A DNA stretch of 22,378 bases from positions 1-22,378 of IMG/VR virus record IMGVR_UViG_3300042883_000526. One strand, 5' to 3'. Shown here piece after piece: positions 8,019 through 15,819 of the stretch (position 1 is the stretch's first letter; every line of letters begins with the position of its first letter). The stretch comes from a virus. The notes beneath the pieces were generated by a model. It did no database searches and was not told the origin of the DNA. It saw nothing but the letters and a program-made list of their open reading frames with translations. The position numbers were made by a program, and so were the translations under genes.

Positions 8019-8383
8019 TAAGAAGTTGGTCGTCCGAATTGATCGAAAATTGTCATGGAGGATTCGCTGGTAGATTTACCATATCCAACCATGAGCTTTG
8101 TTCTGCCGCCCTTTACCTCTAGATCGTTATCTTTGAGATAGTTTTTAAGAAATGTTTCGTCCTTCCAGCAGTCATAGCCTAAGCGTTGACCCCAGTAATG
8201 GAACGATGAAGCAGGGATTCGGGCGCGTAGACGACCTACGCCATCTACGCCCCGATGATAACCCTTAGCACCGACAGAGAGCTTCTTGGCTTCGACTCTG
8301 CCGAGCAATTTTTCCCGATGCCACCCCCGCTTGAATTCTTCAAGCATTGGCTTGACTAACTCAGTGGGGATGTTCGCTAACAT
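8018..8383 (-). CDS. unknown protein between capsid and neck (121 aa)
   Basis: This 121-residue basic protein directly follows the major capsid gene, coupled through TAATG at both ends. The N-terminal 50 residues are charged helices (TELVKPMLEEFKRGWHREKL). The middle has GRLRARIPASSFHYWGQRLG, followed by YDCWKDETFLKNYLKDND and a short tail ending TIFDQFGRPTS. I do not recognise a family. From position it could be a capsid accessory, a head-completion factor or an adaptor subunit. The aromatic-rich YHYWGQ/YDCW centre and the invariant-looking coupling argue for a real virion or assembly protein rather than an accessory gene. Confidence 0.55.
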   Translation of the reverse strand: MLANIPTELVKPMLEEFKRGWHREKLLGRVEAKKLSVGAKGYHRGVDGVGRLRARIPASSFHYWGQRLGYDCWKDETFLKNYLKDNDLEVKGGRTKLMVGYGKSTSESSMTIFDQFGRPTS

Positions 8384-9384
8384 TAGGAAGTGAAGTCGAA
8401 CTTGCCGAAGGCGAGAGGATTCTTCACGACGAGACCAGCAACGGCCTCGATGAGACGCGCAGGACCGCCACCGTAATCGGGGAGATCACGAACCTCTGGG
8501 AGGCTCGAGTAGCGGATTTCAACCAAGTCCATCGGGATGACGTAGCCCTTGTAGTTAGGGGCAAACGCATCAGGATGCAGGCGAATGCGACCGAAGTCAC
8601 CCTCGAACACATCAACGCTGGAGACGTAAGCATCAGCACCGGCCTCGCGGCTGAACGTGCGGATCGTGCTGGCTGCAATTGCACCAGTGGCGGCAGCAGT
8701 TGTGCCGGTGGTGAAGAGCAGGTTTGTGAAGGCACGCTTAACTTGGCTTGAGACGATGCCATCATAGTCGCGATATGTGCCAGTATTATTCCAGATTGAA
8801 GACAGCATATCCTGAGCCATTGACTCGTCGAGAGTCGATGTGGCGGCAGACCCGCCCTTGATGCTGCCCGAAGGAGTACGGAAAGCTGCAGGGACAGCAG
8901 GAACGCTGCCGCCGCTTGTGCTTACCCAAGAACCCATACCCTTTGTGAGGTACGCGACCGTGCCGTTGTCGGCTTGGCCATCGTTAGCGGACAGGAAAGT
9001 GCTTTCCATATCGCGCTTGAGGGCGACAATGCCCTTGGCGACCATGCCGGCGAGTTCATCGCGAAGACCCGCAACGACGGAAACATCCACCGAGAGGGGC
9101 GACACGCGAACTGGGCGACGGAATACTTGTACATAGTTGGCCAGAACAGCGCGGCCAGAATTAAGATTCTGGTAGTCGCCGCTGGTCACGTCTGTACCGT
9201 CAACCGTGCCAGTTGTAACAGCGGCGGGGAAGTTATCCGCCTGCCACTGCATATATGTGTTGCCGGGTTTACTTCCTTTCGGAGACATGGAAACGAAGGG
9301 CGTGTCTTTCGCATCCACTAGGCTGATATAATCAGCTAAATCTTCGCGTTTACCAATTTGTGAGCGTTCGTATAATTGAGCCAT
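8383..9384 (-). CDS. major capsid protein, SU10-like (DUF5309) HK97 fold (333 aa)
   Basis: This 333-residue protein follows the scaffold gene. The N-terminus (SQIGKREDLADYISLVDAKD then TPFVSMSPKG) and the central QVFRRPVRVSPLSVDVSVVA-GLRDELAGMVAKGIVALKRD segment match the SU10/DUF5309 major capsid pattern, with the long charged helix that forms the spine of the HK97 fold. Later, DGIVSSQVKRAFTNLLF and IRLHPDAFAPNYKGYVIPMD, VEIRYSSLPEVRDLPDYGGG resemble the P-domain and A-domain ends of that family. The length is typical. It has the clearest ribosome binding site among the structural genes (AGGA at 9394-9397, nine bases before ATG 9384), consistent with high expression. Family call from motif pattern, not a search. 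Confidence 0.82.
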   Translation of the reverse strand: MAQLYERSQIGKREDLADYISLVDAKDTPFVSMSPKGSKPGNTYMQWQADNFPAAVTTGTVDGTDVTSGDYQNLNSGRAVLANYVQVFRRPVRVSPLSVDVSVVAGLRDELAGMVAKGIVALKRDMESTFLSANDGQADNGTVAYLTKGMGSWVSTSGGSVPAVPAAFRTPSGSIKGGSAATSTLDESMAQDMLSSIWNNTGTYRDYDGIVSSQVKRAFTNLLFTTGTTAAATGAIAASTIRTFSREAGADAYVSSVDVFEGDFGRIRLHPDAFAPNYKGYVIPMDLVEIRYSSLPEVRDLPDYGGGPARLIEAVAGLVVKNPLAFGKFDFTS

Positions 9385-9393
9385 TGTAGTAAT

Positions 9394-9397
9394 TCCT
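9394..9397 (-). promoter_or_regulatory. ribosome binding site of major capsid gene
   Basis: On the minus strand, AGGA (inside TTAGGAAT) sits nine bases before ATG 9384, in the 18-base gap after the scaffold stop. Most neighbours lack such a site, so this supports strong independent initiation of the capsid gene. Confidence 0.6.
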
Positions 9398-9402
9398 AAA
9401 TA

Positions 9403-10482
9403 TTACAAGAACGAGGAGAGAAGCACCTTCTTGAGCGATTCCTGTGATGGCGACTTACGCATAGCAGCGGACGCCTCCTGTGACCGTGCGCTATCTTTGC
9501 TGATAGGCGCAGGAACAGATGCTGGTTTGTTCGGCTGCGATGGTGCTTTTTTAACCACCGCTTTTGTTGCCGCCTGCTTCTGCTTGGAGTAGTCTGCTTC
9601 GCGTACCTGAGCACCCTTCATATAGTCCCCAATAAACAATTTGTAATCGGGAAACTTTCTGACCTCGGGAAATGCTTGCAAGATATTTTGAGCTTGGTTG
9701 TATTCGCGAGAAGTTTTGTCCTTCCACCAGTTATATGTACTGTCAACTTGTGGTTCAAGTTGTGTCCTCGTATGCACATATTGCAGTTGTCGGGGAAGGT
9801 GCTCTTCGAGAGCATCTACAGCATTTAACCTTATACGGCGGACTTCCTCCGAACTGTACTCCAATTCCTTACCTTGTTGGTCAGTAATTGTAGCACCGTC
9901 TGGATTCTCTTCCGCCCACCGACGCACACGTCTGGCCTGAGCGATCTCTGCTTCCACTGCTGATTGTGTGTCAAGGTGGAGATAGGGATTGCCTGGGACT
10001 GGCGCAATAGCCGGTTGGGTGACAGGATTAGACTCGAGTCTCTGTTTGAGGGCCACGGTCTCGCTTTCAAGTGTCTTGAGTTTCTCTTCCAACTCACGCT
10101 TTGCAGCAGAAAGTTTTGAGAGTTTCTTCTTAACACCCTTGGGGAGTTCGTGGATTTCCTCTTCGGAGCCATCTTCGGATTCGCTGTTGTCAGCGTCTTC
10201 GACGTCTTGAGAAAGATCTTTTTTGTCTTCGGTCGGTTCGGTATTTACCGGACTCTCCTCGGACGTTATTTCCTCCGTTGTTTCCTCGTCTGTTTTATCA
10301 GACTTGGCAGGCTTGGAAGTTTCCTGCTCCGATGGTTCGGACATCAGAGATCCTCGAATCAGCGCAGTGAGCTTTGCTTCATCGAGTTGACCGAACTTTT
10401 CTGCTACTGGGGTTTTCAATGGTGTGTCGGAGGTCGTCCCAGTTGCCGCCGCCGTTGATTCTTGAACTGTGCTATCTTGCAT
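9403..10482 (-). CDS. scaffolding protein (359 aa)
   Basis: From ATG 10482 this encodes 359 residues: a very acidic first third (DKTDEETTEEITSEESPVNT; DADNSESEDGSEEEIHELPK), a coiled coil at about residues 120-160 (KLSKLSAAKRELEEKLKTLE), a middle helical part, and a basic Lys/Pro/Ser-rich C-terminus ending ESLKKVLLSSFL. An acidic and helical body with a short basic C-terminal helix, directly before the major capsid gene, is the standard look of podovirus scaffolds, whose C-terminus contacts capsid subunits. A TTG codon 11 residues further upstream (10515) is in frame, but the ATG is preferred because the extra residues (HGHPGDHKNT) fall in a leader that can form a hairpin. The protein should be absent from mature virions. 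Assignment rests on position and composition. Confidence 0.8.
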   Translation of the reverse strand: MQDSTVQESTAAATGTTSDTPLKTPVAEKFGQLDEAKLTALIRGSLMSEPSEQETSKPAKSDKTDEETTEEITSEESPVNTEPTEDKKDLSQDVEDADNSESEDGSEEEIHELPKGVKKKLSKLSAAKRELEEKLKTLESETVALKQRLESNPVTQPAIAPVPGNPYLHLDTQSAVEAEIAQARRVRRWAEENPDGATITDQQGKELEYSSEEVRRIRLNAVDALEEHLPRQLQYVHTRTQLEPQVDSTYNWWKDKTSREYNQAQNILQAFPEVRKFPDYKLFIGDYMKGAQVREADYSKQKQAATKAVVKKAPSQPNKPASVPAPISKDSARSQEASAAMRKSPSQESLKKVLLSSFL

Positions 10483-10515
10483 GGTGTTTTTGTGGTCACC
10501 AGGATGACCGTGCAA

Positions 10516-10535
10516 AGTTGCTCAGGGGCGCAACT
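10516..10535 (-). promoter_or_regulatory. short hairpin in scaffold leader
   Basis: On the minus strand, AGTTGC (10535-10530) and GCAACT (10521-10516) form a perfect 6-base stem around an 8-base loop, about 34 bases upstream of the scaffold ATG. No T tract follows, so it is not a terminator. It might protect the 5' end of the capsid-operon message or be chance. Confidence 0.3.
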
Positions 10536-10553
10536 AGGAAAGCCCGTTGTGCT

Positions 10554-10582
10554 ATATAACCTATTAAAGTTTTTCTGCGCAA
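10554..10582 (-). promoter_or_regulatory. candidate promoter for scaffold-capsid-tail genes
   Basis: On the minus strand TTGCGC (10582-10577), a 17-base spacer and TTATAT (10559-10554) form a sigma70-like arrangement in the only sizeable gap (about 150 bases) of the structural block. The TTGCGC half is a weak match, and the region also overlaps a possible 24-codon frame. Judged from spacing and location only. Confidence 0.3.
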
Positions 10583-10638
10583 TAGGTACTCATGATGTCT
10601 GTTAACTCACACCATGTTCGCCTATGTTTAGTTAGCAT
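10564..10638 (-). CDS. possible 24-codon peptide, doubtful
   Basis: An ATG at 10638 shares its first base with the TGA of the upstream gene (TGATG), exactly the coupling used elsewhere in this operon, and opens a 24-residue frame starting MLTKHRRTWCELTDIMSTYC. The peptide is basic at first, with two Cys, and has no recognisable features. It overlaps the candidate promoter. It may be a real leader peptide or a by-product of the coupled stop/start geometry. Confidence 0.2.
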   Translation of the reverse strand: MLTKHRRTWCELTDIMSTYCAEKL

Positions 10639-10871
10639 CACAGACCTTGCGACTGCCGCGCCTGATCGCGCAGTTGCGCCAACAATAACTTAAAGTCATT
10701 GAGCGCCTCTGCGCGACCGGATGCGTGGATGCGATCCTCGCCGATGGTTTCGCGAGATATGGCAGTCTCAGTTTCGATTGCCACAGACTCGTCAAGGACG
10801 CCCATGACGGCATCCCAAGTTGCATTGGTTCCCGTGAAACCGAATCCCTCGACTAGTTTTGGTTGTATCAT
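10638..10871 (-). CDS. small protein after portal (77 aa), unknown
   Basis: This 77-residue protein starts at ATG 10871, overlapping the portal stop by four bases (ATGA). It begins MIQPKLVEGFGFTGTNATWD and continues AVMGVLDESVAIETETAISR, ending in a helix LNDFKLLLAQLRDQARQSQG. Small helical proteins of this size commonly follow podovirus portals and are virion-minor or assembly factors. I cannot name the family. Acidic centre, basic last helix, no membrane span. Confidence 0.6.
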   Translation of the reverse strand: MIQPKLVEGFGFTGTNATWDAVMGVLDESVAIETETAISRETIGEDRIHASGRAEALNDFKLLLAQLRDQARQSQGL

Positions 10872-13009
10872 TGCTGCTGGCCTTGAACGGGAGCGACCCC
10901 GATCCGTCCGATTTGTTTATTCTGTTGCTGCGATTGCGACATCTGAAGGTTCTTGACGTAGTTCTCAAGCAACTGCTTGAACTGCGGATCTCCCTGCGCA
11001 GCCTGCTGCGCCTTTGGGTTGGCCTTAATGATTTGCTCAGTGTACTGCAACTTCATCGCTGCCGTTGGATCGTTCTCGGTGTAGAGTGCCTCGTTGCCCA
11101 ACATCATCAGGCCAATGTCAGACTGAACTTGGCGGAACATCTGCTGGCTGGCGCCCTCCTTGTTGATGAGGATCTCGGAGGCGGCATCTGGCGCAATTGC
11201 ACCGACGAGCAGCTTGACAAGTTTGTTGCGATCAATCTCTCCGCCGGCGTCCAGAGGAACAACGAACTGAGAAATCGATTGCAGCTTCTTCATCACAAAC
11301 TCATTGTCGAGTTCGCGGACATCAAACTTCAAAATGAAGTCAAACTGACCTGCGATTTCGCTGATGCGCTTCGGCAGTGGTTGGCCAGCGATGCGGACAA
11401 TCTCTTCCTCGGTCATGTACTGGCAGCAGAGTTGGAACATCTGCGAGAAGACCTCAGACCATGTGCAGAACCAGTTGTTGAGCATCTTCTGCTGTAGCAC
11501 CTGAGTCTTGACCGCGGGAACCGATGCGTGCGTGAGGCCAAAGTAGTTGGCGTGACGTGCGTCCACCATGTCGATGACGGTCTTGGCCTCCATGATGGAA
11601 GCAGACGGCGGTGGCATCCAGCTAAAGTCGTCGGACTGCGTGACCGGAACCTGCACGCCTGGACCGATCTTGTTGATCTGTCCAATGCGTTTCTTGACCA
11701 GCAGCGGAGGCATCGTGGTGAACGCGGTGCGGTCACGGATGGAATCGTGCTGGGCCTTGATCTCTTCCTGATCTGTCATGCCAAGCTCTGACACGCCACG
11801 GCTCGCAATGATTGAGCGGCGCAGGCGTTCCGAGCGATACTCAACGAACGGGTACTTGCCGTGAGCGTAGTCGAGCAGTTCGTGTTTGGCGTACAGGTCG
11901 CTCTCGACCATGCTGGAGAATACCGTGTAGTAGATGCCTGGGACGCCCTTGTCGTTAAGCTGGCGGCTGTATGCGTGGACAACCTCGATCAAGTGATCGG
12001 TGCGCAGGATGCCCACAGGATTAATGTCGGGTGGTGAGATGCTGGCGAAGTCATTGGTCAGCCAGAACTGGCGACCCTGAGTTGTTGCCGCGGCCTCAAC
12101 GAAATCCTTGTCCCAGCCCTCATCGTTAATCTTGGCGCGAAGTTCGACCTCTGTCATGAACTCGCGGCGGAAGATAACACGGGCGCGTTGCAGGTCAGTC
12201 GTCTCGGGCGGCAGTGCGATCTCAGAGAACGGACGGAGCGCGGTAACGCTCGGCAGATTCTTCTGAACATACTCCTCCTCGTACTCGGCCTCGCCGGTCG
12301 TGCGTAGGTCGCGAACAAATTTCTTGGCGTCAGAAATCTTCATGTCAGGCAACAGCAGCGTGATGATCTCGGCTGCTTGGCCTTCGCTGGCCTCGTCCAT
12401 AATCATCTGTGGGATGGTCGCGAGGATGCTGTTAGGATCTCGCTGTGCAGCCTGCTGTGCAATCTGCGCGACTTCCTGCATCGTGATCGGCTGCATACGC
12501 GAAGCGATCTTCTGATCCCAGCAGACGTGGGCAACAGACCAACCGTACTGGTGTGTGTACTGCGCCATGAGTTCGGCCTCACGCTCTAGCTCAACCTTCA
12601 ATTTATTCTCGCGGAGCCACGTCATCAGCGACGTTGCGGCAGCGGCAGGCGATGCGTCCTGCACGTCGATGCCGGCGACCTTGATGGTTGCACGCTCGAA
12701 GCCGGTCGTGAGTGTGGCCACCAGCTCATTGATCGTGGAGTCAACGAGGCGGATGCGAACGTCAGAGGCGCCCTCGAACGGGAACACTTGGTCGCCCTCG
12801 CCCTTGAGGTTAGACCACTTCTTGCCGTCGTCAGACTGCCCAGGCCAGCGAGCGTAGCGGATCGAGTCCGAGTTGTCGAAGCGCACATTGTTGTTGCCGT
12901 TGTAGAGGCTGCGCTGAAATTCACGCGCCAGATAAATTACGTCAGGCGTGTCGCTCGCGTTAACGAGACCGTCCTGCGTAGGATTGTTAGGTGATACTTT
13001 GTAGTCCAT
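10868..13009 (-). CDS. portal protein (713 aa)
   Basis: This 713-residue protein lies between TerL/HTH and the scaffold. Its length is in the range of podovirus (P22/SU10-like) portals. The N-terminus has the typical 'FQRSLYNGNNNVRFDNSDSI-RYARWPGQSDDGKKW' segment before FPFEGASDVRIRLVDSTINE, a layout shared by portal families of lytic podoviruses. A long helical centre (EAELMAQYTHQYGWSVAHVC), a wing region with ALRPFSEIALPPETTDLQ, and the stem/clip-like GVQVPVTQSDDFSWMPPPSA followed by VIDMVDARHANYFGLTHASV agree. The C-terminus is Gln-rich and disordered (SQSQQQNKQIGRIGVAPVQG), as in barrel-ended portals. It forms the dodecameric DNA channel at one capsid vertex, partnering TerL during packaging and the neck afterwards. 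The start ATG 13009 shares a base with the HTH gene stop. There is no Shine-Dalgarno. Confidence 0.88.
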   Translation of the reverse strand: MDYKVSPNNPTQDGLVNASDTPDVIYLAREFQRSLYNGNNNVRFDNSDSIRYARWPGQSDDGKKWSNLKGEGDQVFPFEGASDVRIRLVDSTINELVATLTTGFERATIKVAGIDVQDASPAAAATSLMTWLRENKLKVELEREAELMAQYTHQYGWSVAHVCWDQKIASRMQPITMQEVAQIAQQAAQRDPNSILATIPQMIMDEASEGQAAEIITLLLPDMKISDAKKFVRDLRTTGEAEYEEEYVQKNLPSVTALRPFSEIALPPETTDLQRARVIFRREFMTEVELRAKINDEGWDKDFVEAAATTQGRQFWLTNDFASISPPDINPVGILRTDHLIEVVHAYSRQLNDKGVPGIYYTVFSSMVESDLYAKHELLDYAHGKYPFVEYRSERLRRSIIASRGVSELGMTDQEEIKAQHDSIRDRTAFTTMPPLLVKKRIGQINKIGPGVQVPVTQSDDFSWMPPPSASIMEAKTVIDMVDARHANYFGLTHASVPAVKTQVLQQKMLNNWFCTWSEVFSQMFQLCCQYMTEEEIVRIAGQPLPKRISEIAGQFDFILKFDVRELDNEFVMKKLQSISQFVVPLDAGGEIDRNKLVKLLVGAIAPDAASEILINKEGASQQMFRQVQSDIGLMMLGNEALYTENDPTAAMKLQYTEQIIKANPKAQQAAQGDPQFKQLLENYVKNLQMSQSQQQNKQIGRIGVAPVQGQQQ

Positions 13010-13212
13010 TATTGTGGTGTTTGATTGTTGGGTGTAAATTCTACGCCGATATGTTTAAGAACTTCGGCGCGGAAAAATCTGTGGGTGCCGCCTAGCGTCT
13101 TGTAGGTGCGCAGCTTGTTCTCTCTGCGCAGACGATCGAAGTACTTCTCGTCGAGTCCGGTGAGAAGACTGGCCTGCTTGCGGTTTAGTAAAATTGGAAA
13201 TTGTTCGCTCAT
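13009..13212 (-). CDS. MerR/excisionase-type helix-turn-helix protein (67 aa)
   Basis: This 67-residue protein from ATG 13212 reads LLNRKQASLLTGLDEKYFDR, LRRENKLRTYKTLGGTHRFF, RAEVLKHIG. That is a complete winged-helix DNA-binding domain of the excisionase/MerR type (HTH_17-like): helix, turn, recognition helix, a wing with the TLGGTHRFF motif, and a final helix. The short start is chosen because 13212 overlaps the TerL stop by one base (TAATG). Longer frames run inside TerL in another phase and encode nothing recognisable. Its place between large terminase and portal is unusual. It could be a packaging-site DNA-binding accessory or a late-gene regulator. The DNA-binding fold is well supported; the role is not. 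Confidence 0.75.
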   Translation of the reverse strand: MSEQFPILLNRKQASLLTGLDEKYFDRLRRENKLRTYKTLGGTHRFFRAEVLKHIGVEFTPNNQTPQ

Positions 13213-14852
13213 TAGTAGGAACCGCCGCCGGCAACGGCGAATGCGGTGTTGTTGTGGTGTTGTGGGTCCATGACGGCCAGATAGCGCAGGCAGTCGATTG
13301 GGTCCTTGCTTGCGCCCTTGTCGCCGTCCTCGCCGGTCCACTCCCTCAAAGAATAAATTAAGTTCTCGCAGTCGGATGAGACGTAGAGATTTGGTTCGTT
13401 CTCTGCCGTCCTTGGCAGGTTCTGATTCCAAGAGAGCCAGTCATTGATCAGGCCAACGCCCTCGTCGATGCGGACGCCGGCGGCTGGCTCAAACCACATA
13501 CCATCGTTGCCCTCGCTCTCGTCGCCGAGCAGGTCAATCATGGACGTGCCGCCATCCTTACCCGCGGCCTGTGTGGCGCCGGCGCGTGGGTCGATGTAGC
13601 GTGCAAAGATCTTCTCCTTGCCCTCCAAGTCTCGGATGAGTTGCTTGTAGTCAGACGTGCCGCGGCCTGCGCCGTTCTTCTGCCCGATGCCCATCTTGCC
13701 GTCCTTCTTCTCGCCCGGCAGCGTCCACTCGCCCACCATCATGTCGGGCCACTCACGGTAAATAAATTTGCGGCCTAAGCTATCGACGCGCAGCCAGAGC
13801 ATAAACCAATTTCTGGCTCCCGCTGGGTCGACCACCATGTAGTTGGTCACGTCGCTAGTCGGAACCTTGTCAGGAGAAATTACATTGGCCTCGGAGAACT
13901 TTGGGAACTGTGAACCTGTCAGCGATTCCGCCCATCCGTAGGCGCGGATCTTTAGCTCGTATTCGCCGCGGCCATCCAGCGTGCGCTTCATCACATTCCA
14001 GTCCGAGTAAGGATTGAGGTCAGAGTGAAACCAGCAGATGCCTGAGTGGCGACCGTGCGCCTTCGCGGTGTAAGGCATCGCGCCCTTGGGCAGGCCCGGC
14101 ACGTTGATCTTGTTCGGCAGCAGCTCGGCCTTCCTGGCCTTAAGAAATTTGCACCCCGAGACGTACTCCTTGACGACAGGCGTGAATCCCGTGACCGGCG
14201 TGAACGTCACGATGATTAGACCGTTGCGGGTCACCAGCCGGTAGCGCAGCGTCTCGATCCAGTCCAGCGGCACCAACTCATCGCACCAGATCATGTCGCA
14301 ATCGCCGCCCTCGATCACGCGCTTGTCCTGCGCGTAGTTCATAAAGAACGCCTGCGACTTGTTGGGCAGCACAAAAGAGTTCTCCGAGAACCCATTCTTC
14401 TGGGTGTAGGCCACGTTTGTAATCTTTGTCTTACGGGCAGCCTTATACTCAGGCGGTAAATATTTCCATATTATAGGTTGCTGCATCTGAATCGATGACT
14501 GGTTCGTAGTGTGCAGGCACCACACGCGGGACTCGGGCTTTGCGACCAGCAAATTAACGGCACGCTTCGCCGCCCACTCGGTCTTGCCGGCGCGGTTTCC
14601 TCCCATGATCAGCACGTCGCGGTACTTGGTCAGCAGCTCGTCCGCCACCTTCCAGTGCGACGGCTCGTACCCGTGACGGTACGGATCTTGTTTCTCGGCC
14701 ACGATCTTGTCCTCACGCAACTGCAACCTGAGTGCCGTCTCCTCCGCACCATGCTCCGCCACCATCCGCTTGATGTCTTCCAGCGTGGGGCTGGGCATCA
14801 CCGGGTGCGGTGTCGGGACGTAGCCCAGTAGCTTGCTGTCAGGCTCAATCAT
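13212..14852 (-). CDS. terL: terminase large subunit (546 aa)
   Basis: This 546-residue packaging motor subunit contains an N-terminal ATPase with Walker A GGNRAGKT (residues 84-91), Walker B MIWCDE (187-192) and a coupling motif IVTFTPVTGF (214-223). A C-terminal RNase H-like nuclease starts with VVDPAGARNW (acidic D342) and has further acidic residues in ARYIDPRAG and near the end in DPIDCLRYLAVMD. It drives DNA through the portal with ATP and cuts concatemers. ATG 14852 overlaps the previous stop by four bases and has a good ribosome binding site inside that gene (AGGAAGG, 14866-14860, 7 bases away). The HTH gene and portal follow at once, as expected for a packaging operon. All catalytic motifs appear intact. 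Confidence 0.95.
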   Translation of the reverse strand: MIEPDSKLLGYVPTPHPVMPSPTLEDIKRMVAEHGAEETALRLQLREDKIVAEKQDPYRHGYEPSHWKVADELLTKYRDVLIMGGNRAGKTEWAAKRAVNLLVAKPESRVWCLHTTNQSSIQMQQPIIWKYLPPEYKAARKTKITNVAYTQKNGFSENSFVLPNKSQAFFMNYAQDKRVIEGGDCDMIWCDELVPLDWIETLRYRLVTRNGLIIVTFTPVTGFTPVVKEYVSGCKFLKARKAELLPNKINVPGLPKGAMPYTAKAHGRHSGICWFHSDLNPYSDWNVMKRTLDGRGEYELKIRAYGWAESLTGSQFPKFSEANVISPDKVPTSDVTNYMVVDPAGARNWFMLWLRVDSLGRKFIYREWPDMMVGEWTLPGEKKDGKMGIGQKNGAGRGTSDYKQLIRDLEGKEKIFARYIDPRAGATQAAGKDGGTSMIDLLGDESEGNDGMWFEPAAGVRIDEGVGLINDWLSWNQNLPRTAENEPNLYVSSDCENLIYSLREWTGEDGDKGASKDPIDCLRYLAVMDPQHHNNTAFAVAGGGSY

Positions 14853-15181
14853 TTCTTGGCCTTCCTGCGAGCCTTGCGGCGGTGGGACGGCGCAGATGCG
14901 ACCGGCTCAATTCCGATGCTCGCGTGGTAAGCCTCAACGTCACCCTCTGGCCAGCCCAGCTTACCGCTCGGCATCCACTCGTTGATGTACGCCTCCTTCT
15001 CGGCCTCAAAGACCGAATTAAACTTGAGCAGCTCCTCAAGGTTCATCTTGGGCTTATTGATCTGCACCGCCTTGACGGCCAACTTGACCGCGTAGTTATC
15101 CAAGCACTCGGCAAGGTGGCCCAGCGGCTTTGACACAAATAAAATAATTCTAGCCCAAATAAACATTAGCTGTGATTTCAT
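14849..15181 (-). CDS. unknown 110-aa protein with hydrophobic N-terminus
   Basis: This 110-residue protein opens with a hydrophobic helix (MKSQLMFIWARIILFVSKPL), then a helical middle (LDNYAVKLAVKAVQINKPKM, NLEELLKFNSVFEAEKEAYI) and a strongly basic tail (SHRRKARRKAKK). The helix may be membrane-associated or buried; it is short for a transmembrane span. The gene is coupled on both sides by ATGA overlaps, to the 76-residue gene upstream and terL downstream. I do not recognise it. The basic tail suggests nucleic-acid contact. Being immediately upstream of terL it might assist packaging, but this is only position. Confidence 0.55.
   Translation of the reverse strand: MKSQLMFIWARIILFVSKPLGHLAECLDNYAVKLAVKAVQINKPKMNLEELLKFNSVFEAEKEAYINEWMPSGKLGWPEGDVEAYHASIGIEPVASAPSHRRKARRKAKK
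14860..14866 (-). promoter_or_regulatory. ribosome binding site of terL
   Basis: AGGAAGG on the minus strand ends seven bases before the terL ATG and is embedded in the Arg/Lys-rich end of the preceding gene. It is one of the few strong Shine-Dalgarno sequences on this strand and fixes the terL start. Confidence 0.6.
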
Positions 15182-15408
15182 GATAAAAATATTTCGCGGT
15201 GGTCTGTGGCCTCTAGGCAGGTATCAAACTTGAAGACCGAGTAGGGGATGCCCTCCTGATCCGACATCTCGATGGCGTCCTCACGCGCATCCTCAAAGCT
15301 GTTGTAGTGGCGGAGGCGTCCACCCACAAAGTGAAAGCTCACGTCATCGTCGGCGTGCAGCGTGTCAGGCTCTGGCTTGAGTTGGGTGGGCAGGATGATG
15401 TAGATCAT
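15178..15408 (-). CDS. small acidic protein (76 aa), unknown
   Basis: From ATG 15408 this gives 76 residues beginning MIYIILPTQLKPEPDTLHAD. The frame is open further upstream, but that extension runs inside the previous gene and is Ser/Thr/Arg noise, so the short start is preferred: it follows the previous stop by 10 bases. The pattern NSFEDAREDAIEMSDQEGIP then YSVFKFDTC looks like the small alpha-beta proteins common in phage accessory clusters. No catalytic residues stand out. Confidence 0.5.
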   Translation of the reverse strand: MIYIILPTQLKPEPDTLHADDDVSFHFVGGRLRHYNSFEDAREDAIEMSDQEGIPYSVFKFDTCLEATDHREIFLS

Positions 15409-15418
15409 GGCGGTGTAG

Positions 15419-15628
15419 TTAATCTGATTTATCGACTGAGCTAAAGAATGGCCGCTCCCTTGTAAGTTCGCACTCGTAGTGGTCGTTTGTGGATCTATCC
15501 TGCCAGACCACCTGATAGAACATCGAGTTGCCGGGACGGTAGATGATGCCAATCACGACGCCGGGGCTTTCCTCGGTGCGGTGAAAGATCAGGTCACCCA
15601 GCGCAAACTTTGGGATGTCGGCCTGCAT
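15419..15628 (-). CDS. SH3-like small phage protein (69 aa)
   Basis: This 69-residue protein has FALGDLIFHRTEESPGVVIG, IIYRPGNSMFYQVVWQDRST and YECELT. The order 'GDxIxH...GVVxGI...FYxVxW...hYxxEL' is typical of small SH3/KOW-like beta barrels in phage accessory regions (similar in layout to hemimethylated-DNA-binding YccV-type proteins). The fold is a fair guess, a ligand is not. ATG 15628 overlaps the upstream stop (TGATG). Confidence 0.55.
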   Translation of the reverse strand: MQADIPKFALGDLIFHRTEESPGVVIGIIYRPGNSMFYQVVWQDRSTNDHYECELTRERPFFSSVDKSD

Positions 15629-15807
15629 CAGTCGTACATGGAGCGCATATCCTTGGAGTACTTAATTTTCTCCTTAACGTACTTGGTCTTCGCGCTGCCC
15701 TTCAGACCAATCGTCTTCTCGTACCGAGCCTCATCGCGTTCGTGAGCCATCGACTCGGCCATCTTGCTGAGTGGTTTTTCTCTATAATTATTGTAGTTAT
15801 CTTTCAT
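15628..15807 (-). CDS. small charged protein (59 aa), unknown
   Basis: This 59-residue frame from ATG 15807 is Lys/Glu/Tyr/Met-rich (MKDNYNNYREKPLSKMAESM, then YEKTIGLKGSAKTKYVKEKI) and very likely helical. Its stop shares a base with the next start (TGATG), and it begins 13 bases after the DUF6378 gene, so it fills what would otherwise be a 190-base gap in a tightly packed operon. The family is not recognised. Tyr and Lys content resembles small DNA- or protein-binding phage peptides. Confidence 0.55.
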   Translation of the reverse strand: MKDNYNNYREKPLSKMAESMAHERDEARYEKTIGLKGSAKTKYVKEKIKYSKDMRSMYD

Positions 15808-15819
15808 GTTTGGTAACGG

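Noticed and set aside
10859-11497. A 212-codon plus-strand frame
   Set aside because: It lies opposite the portal C-terminus and is Leu/Arg-rich antisense noise; the portal frame is intact.
13009-13431. A longer version of the HTH gene starting inside terL
   Set aside because: The first 73 residues are out-of-frame terL sequence. The ATG at 13212 is coupled to the terL stop and starts right before the HTH domain.
15178-15552. A longer version of the 76-residue gene
   Set aside because: The extension is low-quality sequence within the previous gene. The ATG at 15408 is 10 bases after its stop.
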